From Liquidambar formosana (taxonomy: Eukaryota > Streptophyta > Magnoliopsida > Saxifragales > Altingiaceae): a DNA stretch of 64,000 bases. A program made the position numbers and the translations under genes. The notes below the pieces were generated by a model. It saw only the letters and a program-made list of their open reading frames with translations, was not told the origin of the DNA and did no database searches. The stretch lies in the NCBI GenBank assembly GCA_039720395.1, contig JBBPBK010000042.1:124001-188000 (forward strand), written 5' to 3'. Positions 21,861 through 35,027 of the stretch are shown piece by piece; positions within the stretch are counted from its first letter, which is position 1; each line of letters begins with the position of its first letter.

Positions 21861-24840
21861 CTTAGGGGTATTTTGGTCATTTTACATCTAAAGTCATACT
21901 TTTCCACTAAGTTGATGTCCTCAAAGTTCTTGATTTGTAAATATGACATTTAAAAATGGGTGAATTACAGATAGGTCCGACTACAGGCAAACAATTATAG
22001 TTCAACACAAATTATTAGTCATTCTTAGTTAAGTTAATAGTCATTTACTAGTAAGTTATAATAATTTGAATTGAACTATAATTGTTTGCCTGTAGCTGGA
22101 CCTATATGCAATTCCCTTTTAAAAATATTCATAACTAAATTCCAATGACAAGTGAACAATACAAAGACCTTCAGATTACCATAATTTAACATTAGATCAA
22201 CAATTAATTAAACGATACAAAGACCTTTGATCATTAGATAAAATTTTGAGTCAATGTTCAAAGTGTGCAAAGATTTCTAATTGCCAATTTAAGGTCTTAT
22301 AAATGATTGAGTGATACGAAGATATCCAATAGCTAGATTCCATGTTCAAATTGATGTTTTAAACATTGACTCAAATAAATCAGTTAACAGTTACCTAGTT
22401 CGTTGATACTCAACACATTTACTTGACCAGTTAATTCAATTAGCCCAAAGGGCATATTAGGCTATATGGAGCTTAGTATTTTATCTGACCCAGTTTATAA
22501 CACCTGTTCTAGTTTGACAAAATGTTGAGTCATTGTTCAAATTGTACAAAAAAATTTAATTTCCAATTTAAGGTCCAATCAATGATTGAGTGATAAAAAG
22601 ACACCTAATAATTGGATTCTATATTTATCAATGTTTTAAACATAGACCCAAACAAAATTTTAATTTGTCAGTTTACTTGGTTTGACTATATCCAATACAT
22701 TAATATAACTAGTTAATTCAATTAGCCTAAAGTATTAGATTATGTGAAGTTTGGTATTTTTGCCCGACTCGGTTGACAACACTTGACCTGGTTCGACTTA
22801 AAAAGTGAACGATTTTAAATGAGATTTTTTGTGAGGCTTAGTCCATGGAGCGGAGGCTCGGGCCGATTTCCCTCGGGAAAAATTTTGACCCGAGTTGTTG
22901 CTTATATAAATGGCTTAAAATATGTCTTTATTTATTTATTTATTTATTTATAAAACTAAGATTTTCACTCGAGTAGAATTTGAATAAGTTAATAAAAAAT
23001 TAGCGGTAATATTTTTTAGAATTTTGGAACAATAGGAATATTTGTGGGGAAACAAAAATTTCATAATTAAAATGTCTAGTAGCTTTTATAGCATATTTAT
23101 TAATTGGTAACAAATTAATGCTTAACATTTCACCAAAAAAAAAAAAAAACATAAAAAAACCATAAAAAACGACACCGTACGTACGGTTATTGGTGAGGCT
23201 TATTCATCCCACCCGCGAAAACCCACTAACAAAACCCTTTTTCCCTCTAGCAAAACCCTTTTTCCAACTTACCAAAGAAAACCAAAAAACCCTTTCTCAC
23301 GGAAGCTGCTCTTGGAAGGGAGAGGGCTGACGAAGGAAGAGTAGCAATTTCCAATCATCGGTGAGTGCCCTACGACATCGAGGTCAGTTCTCATAGTTCT
23401 TGTTCTTGTTCTTCCTCTTCCTCTTCCTCTTCCTCTTCCTCTTTTTTATCTTTTTTGCAATCTGATTTAAGGTTTTATCAGAAATTAGGTTCGAAATAGT
23501 TATAGTCCCTGTTTAAAGTTTGCAATCTTTTTTGCAATTTGATTACTCCAGCTTTTTTGCGATCTGATTTAAGGTTTGCAATCTTTTTTTGCAATCTGAT
23601 TACTCCAACTTTTTATTTGCATCAGGTTATAGTCCCTGTTTTGCTCTGTTCTTTGGTGTTTTCTGTTTTATGTGGCCTTTGCTAATTTCTGCTGTCATAG
23701 GGTTTAGGTTTTGACTGGTGTATTCAGGAGTTCAGGTACATAGATTGGGTGTAACTTTTTCTCTAACTCATCGATAGAATAAATTTTCTTTTGGCCAACC
23801 AAATTTTTTTAATTTATGTTTTAGTTTTTTATTATTAAAATAGAAAACTAAAACTAAAAGTAAAATTAAAAAAAATTCCTTTTGGGTATAATTTGATAAG
23901 GGAACTGAATGTACTTTATTGTTAGGATATGAATAATATTGGATATTTTTACATATGGTTTTTTCATGCTATGTATGATTTGATAGGGGAACTAAATCTA
24001 CTTTTTTAGTTGTCTTTGCCGATTAAAAAGGGGGGGGGGGATTTTGGAGGCTATAAAATTAAGGACTTTGGAAAAAATATGGGGTAAGATTGAGGAAAAT
24101 GAGAAATTATTGTGGAGCTTTTTTCCTCTGTTTATAATGCAATGTCTAACTCTCCCTTTCATGCAAGCTTCACAATATTGTTGAGTATTTATGTACTGAG
24201 ATAGTTTAAACTGCAATGTCTAACTCTCTGTTTCTTGCATTGGATTGGTTTTGGACCCAGTCTGATTCTCTAGTTTAGACTTGAAAATATGCAATTTAGA
24301 GCAAAACAGTTATTCTATGATTCTTGGAAAACTTTCCACTGAGAGACAACAGTAGTATAGACATTCAGGTTTCCTAGAAAAAATAACATGTTGATAGCTT
24401 TCTACGAGAAACAACCACATCTTCTTCATTAAAAGGAACAACCATATCTTAATCTTGACAATCCATTCCCATTATGATTTACAGAGGGATTATTCAAATT
24501 GTATTGATACACAATTGTCCTTTTGCGTAACATCTTGTTATTCTCAAGAGAGCCATGGTTGTTAGAGCAAGGGACTACAATGAAAGACTTACTAAAGAGC
24601 TGGTTAAACTGGCGTGCCAAGAAGTGAGCTCATAAGATTCTACACATTCAAGTTGAATATGATGTTCCAATGAGCCTCTAGTCCACCACCATTGAGATCA
24701 AATTATGAGGTTAATAAATTTTGAGATTAGAGAAGCTAATTGGTCGTTGTAATTTTGTGAGTAGCCATGGGCATTACACATTGATGTGCAATTGTATAGA
24801 ATCATTCAAATTGTTGGTGTAGTTATTCATTTTAAAGGCT
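21861..24840. other. Non-coding 5' region of the CACTA element
   Basis: No domain is recognised. It includes related stretches containing CAATTTAAGGTC (near 22279 and 22563), a (TTTA)n run near 22930, a (CTTCCT)n run near 23408-23443 and a G8 run at 24031-24039. The 23200-23460 part, GC-richer with CAAAACCC repeats, is the likely transposase promoter or leader by position only. Confidence 0.4.
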
Positions 24841-25312
24841 GAACATGTAAAAATTTTGGTTGCCATACTATGGGGGCCACAACCTAGAAGGTTGACCAGG
24901 CCCTAGTTCTTGGAACCAGGAAATGACTCCCAAGCCAATCAAGGAACTGGTCAGAATCCTTGGTCATATGAGGTGTTAATCTAGGATATTAAAGAAAGAT
25001 GTAAAACCCTCTCTGCTACATCATTTGCTAAGATCCCAAGAGCTAACAATGGAGTGGCGCATGCTATGGCCAGGTGGGCCCTTCATACTGGCTTCTCGGG
25101 TTACCTACCATCTGGGTCTATTCCTTTCCAGTGATGGAAGCTTGCCTCGTCCATGGTTGTTTGTGGATGGAGCCTGGATAGTAGTTGGTGTTAGTTATGT
25201 CTTTTTTTTTTTTCCTGCGTTTTTTGTTTTGTCTTGTACTGCTTTCTTTTCTTAGTTTTTATTTTTAAATTTTTAATATAGATGTTATACTTTAAAAAAA
25301 AAAAAAAAAAAA
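24841..25312 (+). mobile_element. LINE fragment (RNase H end plus poly(A))
   Basis: One frame from about 24955 reads NPWSYEVLI, a stop (TAG 24982-24984, where related LINEs would be expected to have a sense codon), then DIKERCKTLSATSFAK and IPRANNGVAHAMARWAL. The VAHAMARWA motif is characteristic of the RNase H-like C-terminus of plant non-LTR retrotransposons. The frame ends near 25131, and a poly(A) run closes the unit at 25293-25312. It is 5'-truncated, as LINE insertions usually are, and lies inside the CACTA element. Confidence 0.7.
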
Positions 25313-26860
25313 AGAGAGAGAGAAAATAGAAAACTGGTCAGTGGTTGAAAAATTAGAGGGTTTTCGGGACTATATTATGGAATGGGAAGCGTTTAGGCAC
25401 TCATTCTTCCCTAAGACAGTCTGGTCTCATTTGGTTTGTTTTTTGTTTTTGTTTTTGCTTTTGTTATGTTATGTTGTGTTTTTTGTTTTTGGTTTTCTTG
25501 TTTTAATAAACAATTCTATTGACAAGGAATAAAGAACTACAGACTATATCGAAAGGAAAAGATTTCCTTCGAGAACTGAAGAGTACTAGAGTAGGACCTC
25601 CACACTTAGCCAACTTGTCTGCCTTCTCATTGGATTATCTAGCCACCCACTTCGTCTAAACATCTAAAGAATCTGATAGGTCAAGAATTTATCTTCTGAT
25701 GCGAGAAAGCTTCCATGCCCTCTAACTCATCCTATAACAATTGAATCATCAACCTCTTTTTTTTTTCTTTTTTATTAAAGGCTCTTTCCCAATTTATGAA
25801 ACAAATTAAGCAAGCAAAATATTTAAAATAAATTAGGGAAGAGAAGATCAAAGAAAGGTTGTCCATTTGCCCCAGTTTGTTGATGCATAGGAAGTGAAGA
25901 GAAAGGATGGCTCCCACCCATTTCATTTGTAAAGCACCTATATATTGTGCAAGAATGTTGTACAAATTTCATGGTTGATTTTTATATCCAAATCACCTCA
26001 CCTTCAAGAGTAGCCTAGAAAGGGATTATTGATTTTTAAACTACTTTTTTTTTTATACGAATCTATTCTTAATTTTTACATCTTTTTTTAATAATGTGAA
26101 TAATATGATGCCAGCTTATGCTTTTTTATTTTTTAACTCTCTTCCTATTCCATATAGAGTGCAAGTCTAATAAACAATTGTTTATCAAGAGTGGTTCCTT
26201 TGGCTTTCTTATGGGTGGTGTGAACTTAAGGTCTTTTATTATTTATTGTTTATGACTAGCCTCGTGGGGTTACTATTAAATAGGTGACATATGCATACAT
26301 CATATGTGTTTTTTTTAGGTGTTTTTTTTTTTTCCCTAGTCACACATATATACATTTATTCATATATGTTTCCCATTATAATTTCATAATATTGCTCATT
26401 TTTCATATGTTTAGCATGAGCCAGGCATTGGTGGTAAATTTTTATATCTCTATAACATGTAAGGGTGTTCTAAAAATAACATTTATTATTTCATTGATAA
26501 GTAGGTATTCTGTAAATTTTTTGGAAGCTTTAAACCATCCAATTGAATTTATTTTGGTAACTACAGGATACTTAACACCTCTTTATTGACTCTCTATAAA
26601 TGGATACTTAACACCTGATGCCATCTCATGTGATTGCCTTTGTTATTTTATTTGTTTCTTTTTATTTATTTATTTATTTATTTCATTCATTTTATATTGA
26701 GAATTGAATTGTGAGTATTTGAGTCATTTGTTTAAACAGGTTAATTTATAAAAATAATAACAGGTTTATAGGTTGCTAATGGTATATGACAAATTTTTTT
26801 TGTATATATATAAAAAAAAAATCTATTCATAAGGAATTTTTGGATGTGCAGACAATATAC
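25313..26860. other. Non-coding part of the CACTA element
   Basis: AT-rich with several T runs and no recognisable domain. It immediately precedes the TNP2-like coding region, and the last 50 bp end in a plausible AG acceptor (GATGTGCAG, 26844-26852). Confidence 0.35.
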
Positions 26861-29800
26861 CGACCGACAAATCTTGGATGACGATTAGCAATAGGGCATG
26901 TGATGCATACGATAAAGGAGTTATGGAGTTTTTAGATTTTGCGTTTAAACATATTAGGGATAGTGATAACAAGATTAGGTATCCATGTATAAATTGTAAC
27001 AATATGGTTCGAAAGACCAAAGATGAAGTGCATTATGATCTTTTGCAAAAAGGGATAGTTGGAACTTACACCACATGGTACTGTCGCGGAGAAAGAATAG
27101 GAGACCCCTTGATTGAGGATGATGATGATGGTAATAATGACGATGAGGATGATGAGTGTGATGACATGCACAACTTGATAATGGATACTCATGGGCATAC
27201 AATGGCTACTACTTATGCGGCTGAGGATTTAAATGGGATAGAAACTGAGACGCCTAATGTGGAAGCTGAGAAATTTTATAGATTGTTGATGGATGCTGAG
27301 CAAAAACTATACCCGGGATGCGAAAAGTACTCGAGGTTATCCTTTATTATTAAGTTGTTGCACTTAAAATGCCTTAATGGGTGGAGTAACAATTCTATTA
27401 GCATGTTGTTGGAATTTTTGAAGGATGCATTTCTAGAAGCTAAGTCATTGCCAAATTCCTACTACGAGGCCAAGAAGATAATTAAAGATCTTGGTCTTGA
27501 TTACATAAAGATAGAGGTTTGTGAGAATGATTGTGTTCTATACTGGAAACAGCATGCAAATGCAACACAATGTCCGGTGTGTAGCCTTTCTAGATGGAAG
27601 ACGGATGGGGGCGATAACAAAAGTAAAAAAACCCCGTGGAAGGTTTTGCGCTATTTCCCACTCAAACAAAGGCTTCAGAGGCTATTTATGTCATCAAAGA
27701 CAGCTGCATACATGAGATGGCATCATGAAAGCCGTGTGGACGATGGAGTCTTAAGGCATCCATCTGATGCCGAGACGTGGAAAGATTTTGACCACACTCA
27801 TGAGTCATTTTCTTCCGATCCTCGTAATATTAGACTTGGGTTAGCAAGCGACGGGTTCAATCCATTTGGAAACTTAAGCATTAGTCACAGCACATGGCTA
27901 GTTGTCATTGTCCCATACAACTTACCACCATGGATGTGTATGAAGCAACCATATATTTTTTTGTCATTACTTATTCCTGGACCTAAAGGCCCTGGTAATG
28001 ATATTGATGTGTATATGAGGCCATTGATAGATGAACTGAAAGAGTTGTGGGATATCGGGGTGGATACATATGATGCATCGAAGAAACAGAATTTTCGAAT
28101 GAAGGTTGCAGTTATGTGGACAATTAATGACTTCCCTGCATATGCAAACTTGTCAGGATGGAGCACTAAGGGTAAATTGGCGTGTTCTTGCTGTCAAGGT
28201 GAGACTAATTCTAAGTAATTAAAAAATGGACATCAGAAGAGTTATATGGCTCATCGACAGTACTTGCCACGTGATCATAAATGGCGACATCAAAAGGCAC
28301 AGTTTAACAATACAAAAGAAAAAAAAGCTGCTCCTAAGCGTCAAACTGGAGATGATGTTTTTAACCAATTGCGTCTCCATAAGCAGGTTACATTCGGAAA
28401 GGTTGTGGATAAACAAGGGAAGGTTGTGGATAAACAGAAGCTACCAGGGTTTGGATTGACGCATAACTAGACAAAACATAGTATCTTCTTTGAATTGCCT
28501 CATTGGAGAACCCTGAAATTGCGTCACAATTTAGATGTAATGCATATTGAGAAGAATGTGAGTGCAAATGTGCTTAAAGAGATAATGAACATTGGACTAA
28601 AACCAAAAGAAAAGCTAAACAGTCGTAGTGATTTAAAGGAGATGAATATTAGGCACTCACTTCATCCAAGAGAGGTGAATGGCAGGACTATACTACCTCA
28701 TGCATGTTATGAGTTGACGCATGAGGAGAAAATAACCCTATGTACATGGTTGAAGGAGTTGAAGGTTCCAGATGGGTGCTCTACAAACTTATCTCGGTGT
28801 GTTAACACAAATGAAGGCAAGATTTCTGGAATGAAAAGCCATGATCATCATGGCTTTTTGGAGCGATTACTCCCACTCGCTATATGTGACTTATTACCGA
28901 GACATGTATGTGATGCCTTAATTGAGCTTTGTATTTTCTTTAGAGACATATGCTCCAAGGTGTTACATATTAAAGATCTGGATCGCCTAGAACATCAAAT
29001 TGCATTAATCCTATGCAAATTGGAAAGGATATTTCCACCGTCATCTTTTAATGTCATGGAGCATTTGCCTATCCATCTGCCGTGGGAAGTTAAAGTTGGT
29101 GGGCCAGTACAATACAGGTGGATGTACCCTATTGAAAGGTAATGCAATATTTTTTAATTACGATTATTTGTACCCTATTGGATTATGTTTTGATTTTTAA
29201 TTGGTTTGTGTGAATTAGGTATTTACGCACTTTAAAGTCTTATGTCCGTAATAAAGCTTGACCAGAAGGTTCCATTGCAGAAGGGTACCTCTCGGAGGAA
29301 TGTTTGACATTTTGCTCATTATATTTGCCTGGTGTTCAAACAAGGTTTAATCGAAAAGAACGAAATTATGAAGGAGGTGTCAAAAATATTGAGGGACGAT
29401 TATCTGTGTTTTCACACTTAGGTTGTGCTTTTGGGAAATCAATTACGCACTTTCTAAGTAATGACGAATATCAGGCCGCAAGATTATATGTGCTGGAAAA
29501 TTGTGAGGAAGTCGTACAGTTTACTGAATAAGATACTTGATGATTTATTTATTACTTTTATTATAAGACATTGTATATAGATTAATGCTAGATGATATAT
29601 TTAACTACATTTTGTGCAGAGAACACAGAAAGATACTTGAACAAGCTCATGTTAGAAATATTTATCAAATGCATAAAAAGGAGTTTGTGCAATGGTTTGA
29701 ATGGCATGTGAGTTTGACATCTCAATATATATATATATATATATTCCCGCTCTCTAAATTTAGTAGTTAATCAATGGGGACATGATAATAATTTATATCC

Positions 29801-30549
29801 TTTAATTGTTTTAATAGGTGACGCAATTATATAGGGACAACAATGGGCAAGTTGACGAGCAAATGCTTGCATTAGCTCGAGGTTCTGAGAAGCGTATTAC
29901 GTGTTGGAGCGACTATAATGTCAATGGTTTTTTATTCAACACCAAAAATTATGAAAAAACTAAAAAGACACAAAATAGTGGAGTAATGGTAAGAGGGGAA
30001 TCTCAGATAGAGGAGATAAACTACTATGAAGAGTTAGTAAATGTAGTTGAATTGCATTATACAGGTAGTAATAGAGTTGTATTGTTTAAATGTGATTGGT
30101 GGGATGTTGCACACTTAGGAAGTGGATTCAAGATAGATCGACACGGATTCATAAGTGTAAATTCCTTACAAAAGTTGAACACTAGTGAGCCATTTGTGCT
30201 AGCATGTCAAGCTACACAAGTTTTTTATGCAAAGGGAATAAAAGACCCTGATTAGTATGTTGTGGTTAAGACAAAACCGAGAAATCTATTTGACATGCCT
30301 TCAGGAGAAGATGAGCATTCTCAAGATGATGATGCATACCAAGAATATGAGCCGGACATAGTTCTTACACCTGCACATGAAGAAAACAACATGGATGAAG
30401 AAGTTGTTTAGAATAGGAATGATGTGGAGGGAGAAATTATAGATGAAAATGTTGTGTTGAAGGAGAAGGCTAATCAAAACAATGATGATGACATTACTGA
30501 TGATGACAGTGATGCCTTTAACATTGATGAGATGTTAGTTGATGATTAA
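26853..30549 (+). pseudogene. TNP2-type CACTA transposase, decayed
   Basis: Transposase of the En/Spm class, which cuts and rejoins the element ends in the nucleus. The first exon (about 26853-29140) reads DKSWMTIS, the transposase-associated domain, an acidic stretch, then the TNP2 domain with LGLASDGFNPFG, IPGPKGPGNDIDVY and DFPAYANLSGWS, and HNLDVMHIEKN further on. Later exons (29219-29527, 29620-29707, 29818-30549) carry the DUF4218-like and DUF4216-like parts (GYLSEECLTFCS; CDWWDVAHLGSGFKID) and an acidic tail. In-frame stops: TAA 28216-28218, TAG 28468-28470, TGA 29259-29261, TAG 30253-30255, TAG 30409-30411. The donor after FTE reads GA|AT at 29528 where GT is expected. Not functional as written. 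Confidence 0.9.
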
Positions 30550-30765
30550 ATAATGACAGAGTTGTTTTTGTTGCATTTTTTTGGTATTTTTAGTTTAAGA
30601 ATATAATGAATTATTATAAATTTAATTGGATATTGTTACAAATCAATTTATATATGTTACCATTCACTTGATTATTTATCATATTTTATTTTATTTTTAT
30701 TTTGCTTTATAATTGTTATTATTATCTCTCTTATGTAAATTGTTACTACTTATCCAATGTTAGTA

Positions 30766-33374
30766 AAGTGCACAGATATGTTAGAAAAAGGAAAGGCCAA
30801 CAGAAAAGGAGTGCTAATGGCCTTTCTGCTGCTTCTCACAAAAAGCGAATCAATTCACATAATGTGTTTCCTATGAGAGATCAAACTCAACAAACTAATT
30901 CATAGGATGTGCTTCCTAGGAGGATTCAAACAGTAAGACAAACTAATTCCCAAGAAGCGTTTCATGGAATGGTTTAAACAGGGCAAGCTGATCCAGAAAG
31001 TATGGTTTCTACAAGGGCTCAAATAGTGCAGACAGACTCACAGCCTATAATGCCTACGAGTAATGGTGTAGGGCTTTCCAATAATCAATCTATTATCTAA
31101 CCACATCGTGAAGGTATTTGTATTTGTTATGATATAGTAATTTATATATGCATGCATTTATTGATGCATAGTTTTGCATAGTTTTTATATACAAAGTTTC
31201 ATATATATATATATATATACACACACATATTTTGTTAAACAGATTCTATAACAAAAGGAAACAAAAAACGTCGGGGGGAAAGCAAAGGGCATCACAGGAA
31301 TGAAACCAGGGGAGAAGATAGATTGCGAGATATATGATGGGAGGTTTGTGAAACGATGGGATTAATTGTTTAGTTTATTGTATTGAAACTTCTATATTGA
31401 TGTTCCTATTGCATGCATTTCAAGTTTCTTCTTTCAAAGACAAGGTCAGAAGTTGTTGTGCAATTGAAACAACTTAGTACAAGACCATATAAGGCATGGA
31501 ATGAGTTCCCCATTTCTGATAAAGATGCTATTTGGTCACGTTTTAAGGTACATTGAAATTATATGTCATAAAATTAACTTTTGTATTTTTATCTAGCATA
31601 AGTATGATAACATATTTAAATAATTTTGAATTTTCTTTTTTACAAGACCATTTTGCATTTGATTGTTCGGAGGAAGAAGCACGTAAAGCATTTGAGGACA
31701 ATGCATCAAGGACATATTATAATGTTATGCATAGGACTCGCAAAGATGTTTTTCAACAATATAAGACTATTGCAGAGCGTTATAAGAACAACCCTGACTT
31801 CATTACCCCAGATATTTGGCGTCAGCTAGTTGATTATTGGATGAGTGAGGATTTTCAGGTGAATTCTAGATGATCTTATCTTACTTAAAATAGATGCATA
31901 AAAATTTATTCTTAAATTGTTCACAAAATTGAATATTATGCTATTATCAACTTTTTAATTTACATAGAAAACAAGTGAGAGGAATTCAGCAAATCGAAAA
32001 AAGAATGAAATTTCTCACACCTCAGGTTCTGTTCCTTTTGCTCAGCACCGGCAAGCTAAGGTATGTGTATTTATTGAAGTGTATTTAATTTGTTGCAATT
32101 AACATGTTCTTTGATGTTAACTCTTTTTATTTGTAGGCTAAGGAGATTGGACATGAGCCTAGCCCTATAGATATGTGGAAGATAACCCATTCGAAAAAGA
32201 AGAAAGATGTGGAGGATGGTGTAGATTGGGGCTGTGAAAAAGCAAAAAAAATTTATGTATGTCAATTTTTTTTTCTTTTTAAAAGGAAATAATATTAACA
32301 TGCATTTGTTGAGTCGTCTCATAGTGATTGGTTATTTTCATGTAACTTCAATTTTTTAGGAAGACCTTGAGGTAGTGAAGTCTACTGCTACTTCACAGGG
32401 GGAGTCATGTGATGATATTCAGGTTTATCGACAGGTATACGATTTTATGAAACATAAATTCTTATATTTTGTTTTGGATAAGTTGACAATATATGATGGG
32501 AGTACTTTATAATCAGGTGGTAGGAGATCCTAAACATGGTCGAGTGTTAGGATATAGTGTGGGTAAAAAACCCTCGAGTTTATATAAGTCACAATCAAGA
32601 CAAAGCTGTAATGATAAATGTCGTGAGGATCGTGAAAGGGAGAATGAGGAGTTTAAGGCTAAGGTGCGGGAGGAGATAAAGGCTGAAGTGCAAGAAGAGG
32701 TAAAAGCAGAGGTGCAGGCTCAAATACCATCACTTGTAGCGGATGTGTTGCGGTCTATGGGCATTTCTTCAGCACAATATTTGCAACCTTCAGTTGAGGT
32801 ACTTGACTATTCTATGTTCAACATTTGTAAATTTTTTTTAAGAGACTTGTTGATACTTCCTTTAAGTTACCTTCTATGAGAATGTGCTCATAAAATGATG
32901 CATAGTGCGAGATTGACATTGCATTATTTATACGTAATGATAATAACAATAGGAATTCTCTTACATAAAGAAGAATTCTTATTGTTAATACGTAATGACA
33001 TTGCATTATTTATATATCCAAATGTGTACATAACATCAAATATGCATTTCTTAATTAAAAAACATTCTCACGACTAATATCATGTTGTAGTGTGCATTTC
33101 GTTGCATACGCCTGATCTAGTGTCTAGTAGCCTATAAGTTGTATATTTGATGCAAAATATATGTTATTTTATATACATACCACTAATTATGTATTTCTCA
33201 TATATAGTTACTAATATTTTACAGGTTGATCGAGCTAACAGGAATACAAGTACAGTAGGAAATGAGAATACAACTATAGCAAAAGATGGGGATACAAATA
33301 TGGAGGGAGATGAGGATTCAAAGTGCGATGATGATGAATTTGAAGAAGATGATCTTGAAGATGATATCGTCTAA
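30766..33374 (+). pseudogene. Second CACTA gene, Transposase_24 (Ptta/En/Spm) type, decayed
   Basis: Exon-like pieces: about 30766-31110 (YVRKRKGQQKRSANG), 31646-31860 (HFAFDCSEEEARKAFEDNAS), 31969-32059, 32136-32256, 32360-32434, 32516-32798 and 33224-33374, ending in an acidic tail and TAA. The middle matches the plant Ptta/En/Spm family thought to be the element's DNA-binding accessory protein. The 32630-32760 part is a charged coiled coil (KAKVREEIKAEVQEEV). Stops in the first piece (TAG 30903-30905, TAA 30975-30977, TAA 31098-31100) all lie in one frame and look like former glutamine codons. Boundaries are by eye, so individual exon ends may be off by a few bases. Confidence 0.75.
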
Positions 33375-33599
33375 CTAATATTGCTATATTTTTTTTAATT
33401 TTTTTTAGTATTTAGGCACTCAATTTTATAGCGTGATAAATTTTGGGGTATATTTATGTTTTATATGGATTTTTGGCTCACTAGAATTTTTATTATTTAA
33501 TGAATATTTGATATTGGTAAACAAATGTTGGCTTCTTAATGAATTATGCATGGTTATCCTAATTATATTGTGAATTAATATGTAGTATAATTTTTTGTG

Positions 33600-34350
33600 A
33601 TAACAAATTGTGTCGTCACGATTTTTTAATGCTACGAGAATTTTTATACGTTCTTTGCGACAAATTTTGAAATCGTTGCAAATGTTTATAGTGATGACTT
33701 TTTCATCATTTGCGACGACTTCATACCATTACAAAATGTGTTTTTCTTGACAAATTGTGACTTTAGTGATGACATTAGTTTGTTACTAAAAAACCTTTTT
33801 GCGACGACTTAATACGTCGTCGTTATTATCATTTGCGGTGATATTTTTTAAACATTTGCAACGACGTTTGTAGTTGTCACAAATACTTATAGTGATAGCT
33901 TTTTAATTATGTGCGACGACATTTAATATCGCAATATTTGCTTTTTGTGACAACTTTTGATTTTTTGTTATGATATTTTGTCTTCACTAAAAAAACATTT
34001 TGCGACGACTTTATGGTTGGTTGTAATTGTCATTTGCGATAGTTTGCTGCAACGACTTTTGAAGTTGTCGCAAATAGTTATAGTGACAGCTTTCTAAATA
34101 TTTGCGACGACCTTTAGTTTTTGCAAACGTTGGATTTTGTGACAACGTTTTTATTTTTTATGACGACATTTAGTCATTACTAAAAAAATGTATTTGCGAT
34201 AACTTCATTGTATCGTCGCGATTGTTATTTGCGACGAGGCTTTTTACGACGACCCTGCGACGACTTGAAAGTCGTCACAAATAGTTATAGTGACGACTTT
34301 TTCATCATTTGCGACGACTTTCGCCCATCACAAAATGTGTATTTTCTTGT
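33600..34350. repeat. Right subterminal repeat array of the CACTA element
   Basis: Repeated GCGACGACTT, AGTGACGACTTTTTCATC and CGTCGCAAAT-type motifs, in the opposite general orientation to the left array, ending in CTTGTAGTG. 33375-33600 between the accessory gene and this array shows nothing recognisable. Confidence 0.85.
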
Positions 34351-34426
34351 AGTGCAAGAATATGGAGAACACATTTATTTCAAAATTGAATGGGTCACAT
34401 AACCCAATGATGTCCTCCATTCCATA

Positions 34427-35027
34427 CTAAAACGAATCCAAGAAAAGACCCAGAGAAAGCCCAGCCTTCCAATAATTAAACATGGTGATGAGGCACCTAA
34501 TCTTGTCAAATAATGGAAGAGAAGCCCAATACATGAGGGCCGCAATCCCTTCCACCACAACCACTGCCAAGGCAGCAGATAGAATGTCCCAGTCCCCTGT
34601 TTGCCCTATGACAGTTGCAAAGGCAGCTGCACAATAAAAGCCCACCAAGAAAAAGAGTAATTTCATTGGAAGATTTTTCCTTGTCTCTTGAATTCTTGCA
34701 CTCAACTTAATACGAATATCTTGGATAGCCCTAATCAACCGGTTGCGCCACTAGTACTATTTGTGGGAGAAGGATCCAATCCACTGCCATCTACCATGCT
34801 CCTGATAGACCAAGCACCCCTACAAATTCATACAGAAATTTCAGATTATGGGTATCGATAAATTACACTGAGATGCACTTCCAAAAGAAAAAAAAAAAAA
34901 AAAAGCTTCTTCAGCTGATAATTTGAGCTGCATATAGTACTAGAGAAAAGTAGATCTGGGAAATGGTTACAGAAAACTCACACTACCATTGTCTTGCAGC
35001 ACAAGAAGCTACACAAACAGCCTCTCC
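34427..35027 (-). pseudogene. Ycf20-like gene fragment (truncated, frameshifted)
   Basis: Minus-strand exons. About 34987-35027 ends VASCAARQW at a GT donor. 34427-34819 begins after a TAG acceptor and reads GAWSIRSMVDGSGLDPSPT, then, one frame over, RLIRAIQDIRIKLSARIQE, ILSAALAV and KAGLSLGLFLDSF, then TAG. This is the conserved core of plant plastid-targeted Ycf20-like (DUF565) proteins, thylakoid membrane proteins linked to photoprotection. A single missing base near 34740 shifts the frame just before RLIRAIQ. The 5' part with the transit peptide is absent: the exon runs into a poly(T) stretch at about 35029-35043. The CACTA element sits just beyond the stop. Confidence 0.8.

Larger units (their letters stand above)
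20798..34354 (+). mobile_element. CACTA (En/Spm) DNA transposon, 13.6 kb
   Basis: Starts CACTACAAAAA and ends CTTGTAGTG, with a perfect 3-bp target duplication CAA on both sides (20795-20797 and 34355-34357). Long subterminal arrays of GCGACGACTTTT-type motifs follow the left end (about 20810-21860) and precede the right end (about 33600-34350), as is typical of CACTA elements. Internally it carries decayed plus-strand TNP2-type and Transposase_24-type genes. It is the autonomous form by content, but at least eight in-frame stops make it inactive. It contains a LINE fragment near 24.9-25.3 kb. It inserted 72 bp past the stop of the Ycf20-like fragment. Confidence 0.93.

Noticed and set aside
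25732..25965. 77-aa minus-strand frame inside the CACTA element
   Set aside because: No family recognised, AT-rich, and opposite in strand to the element's genes.
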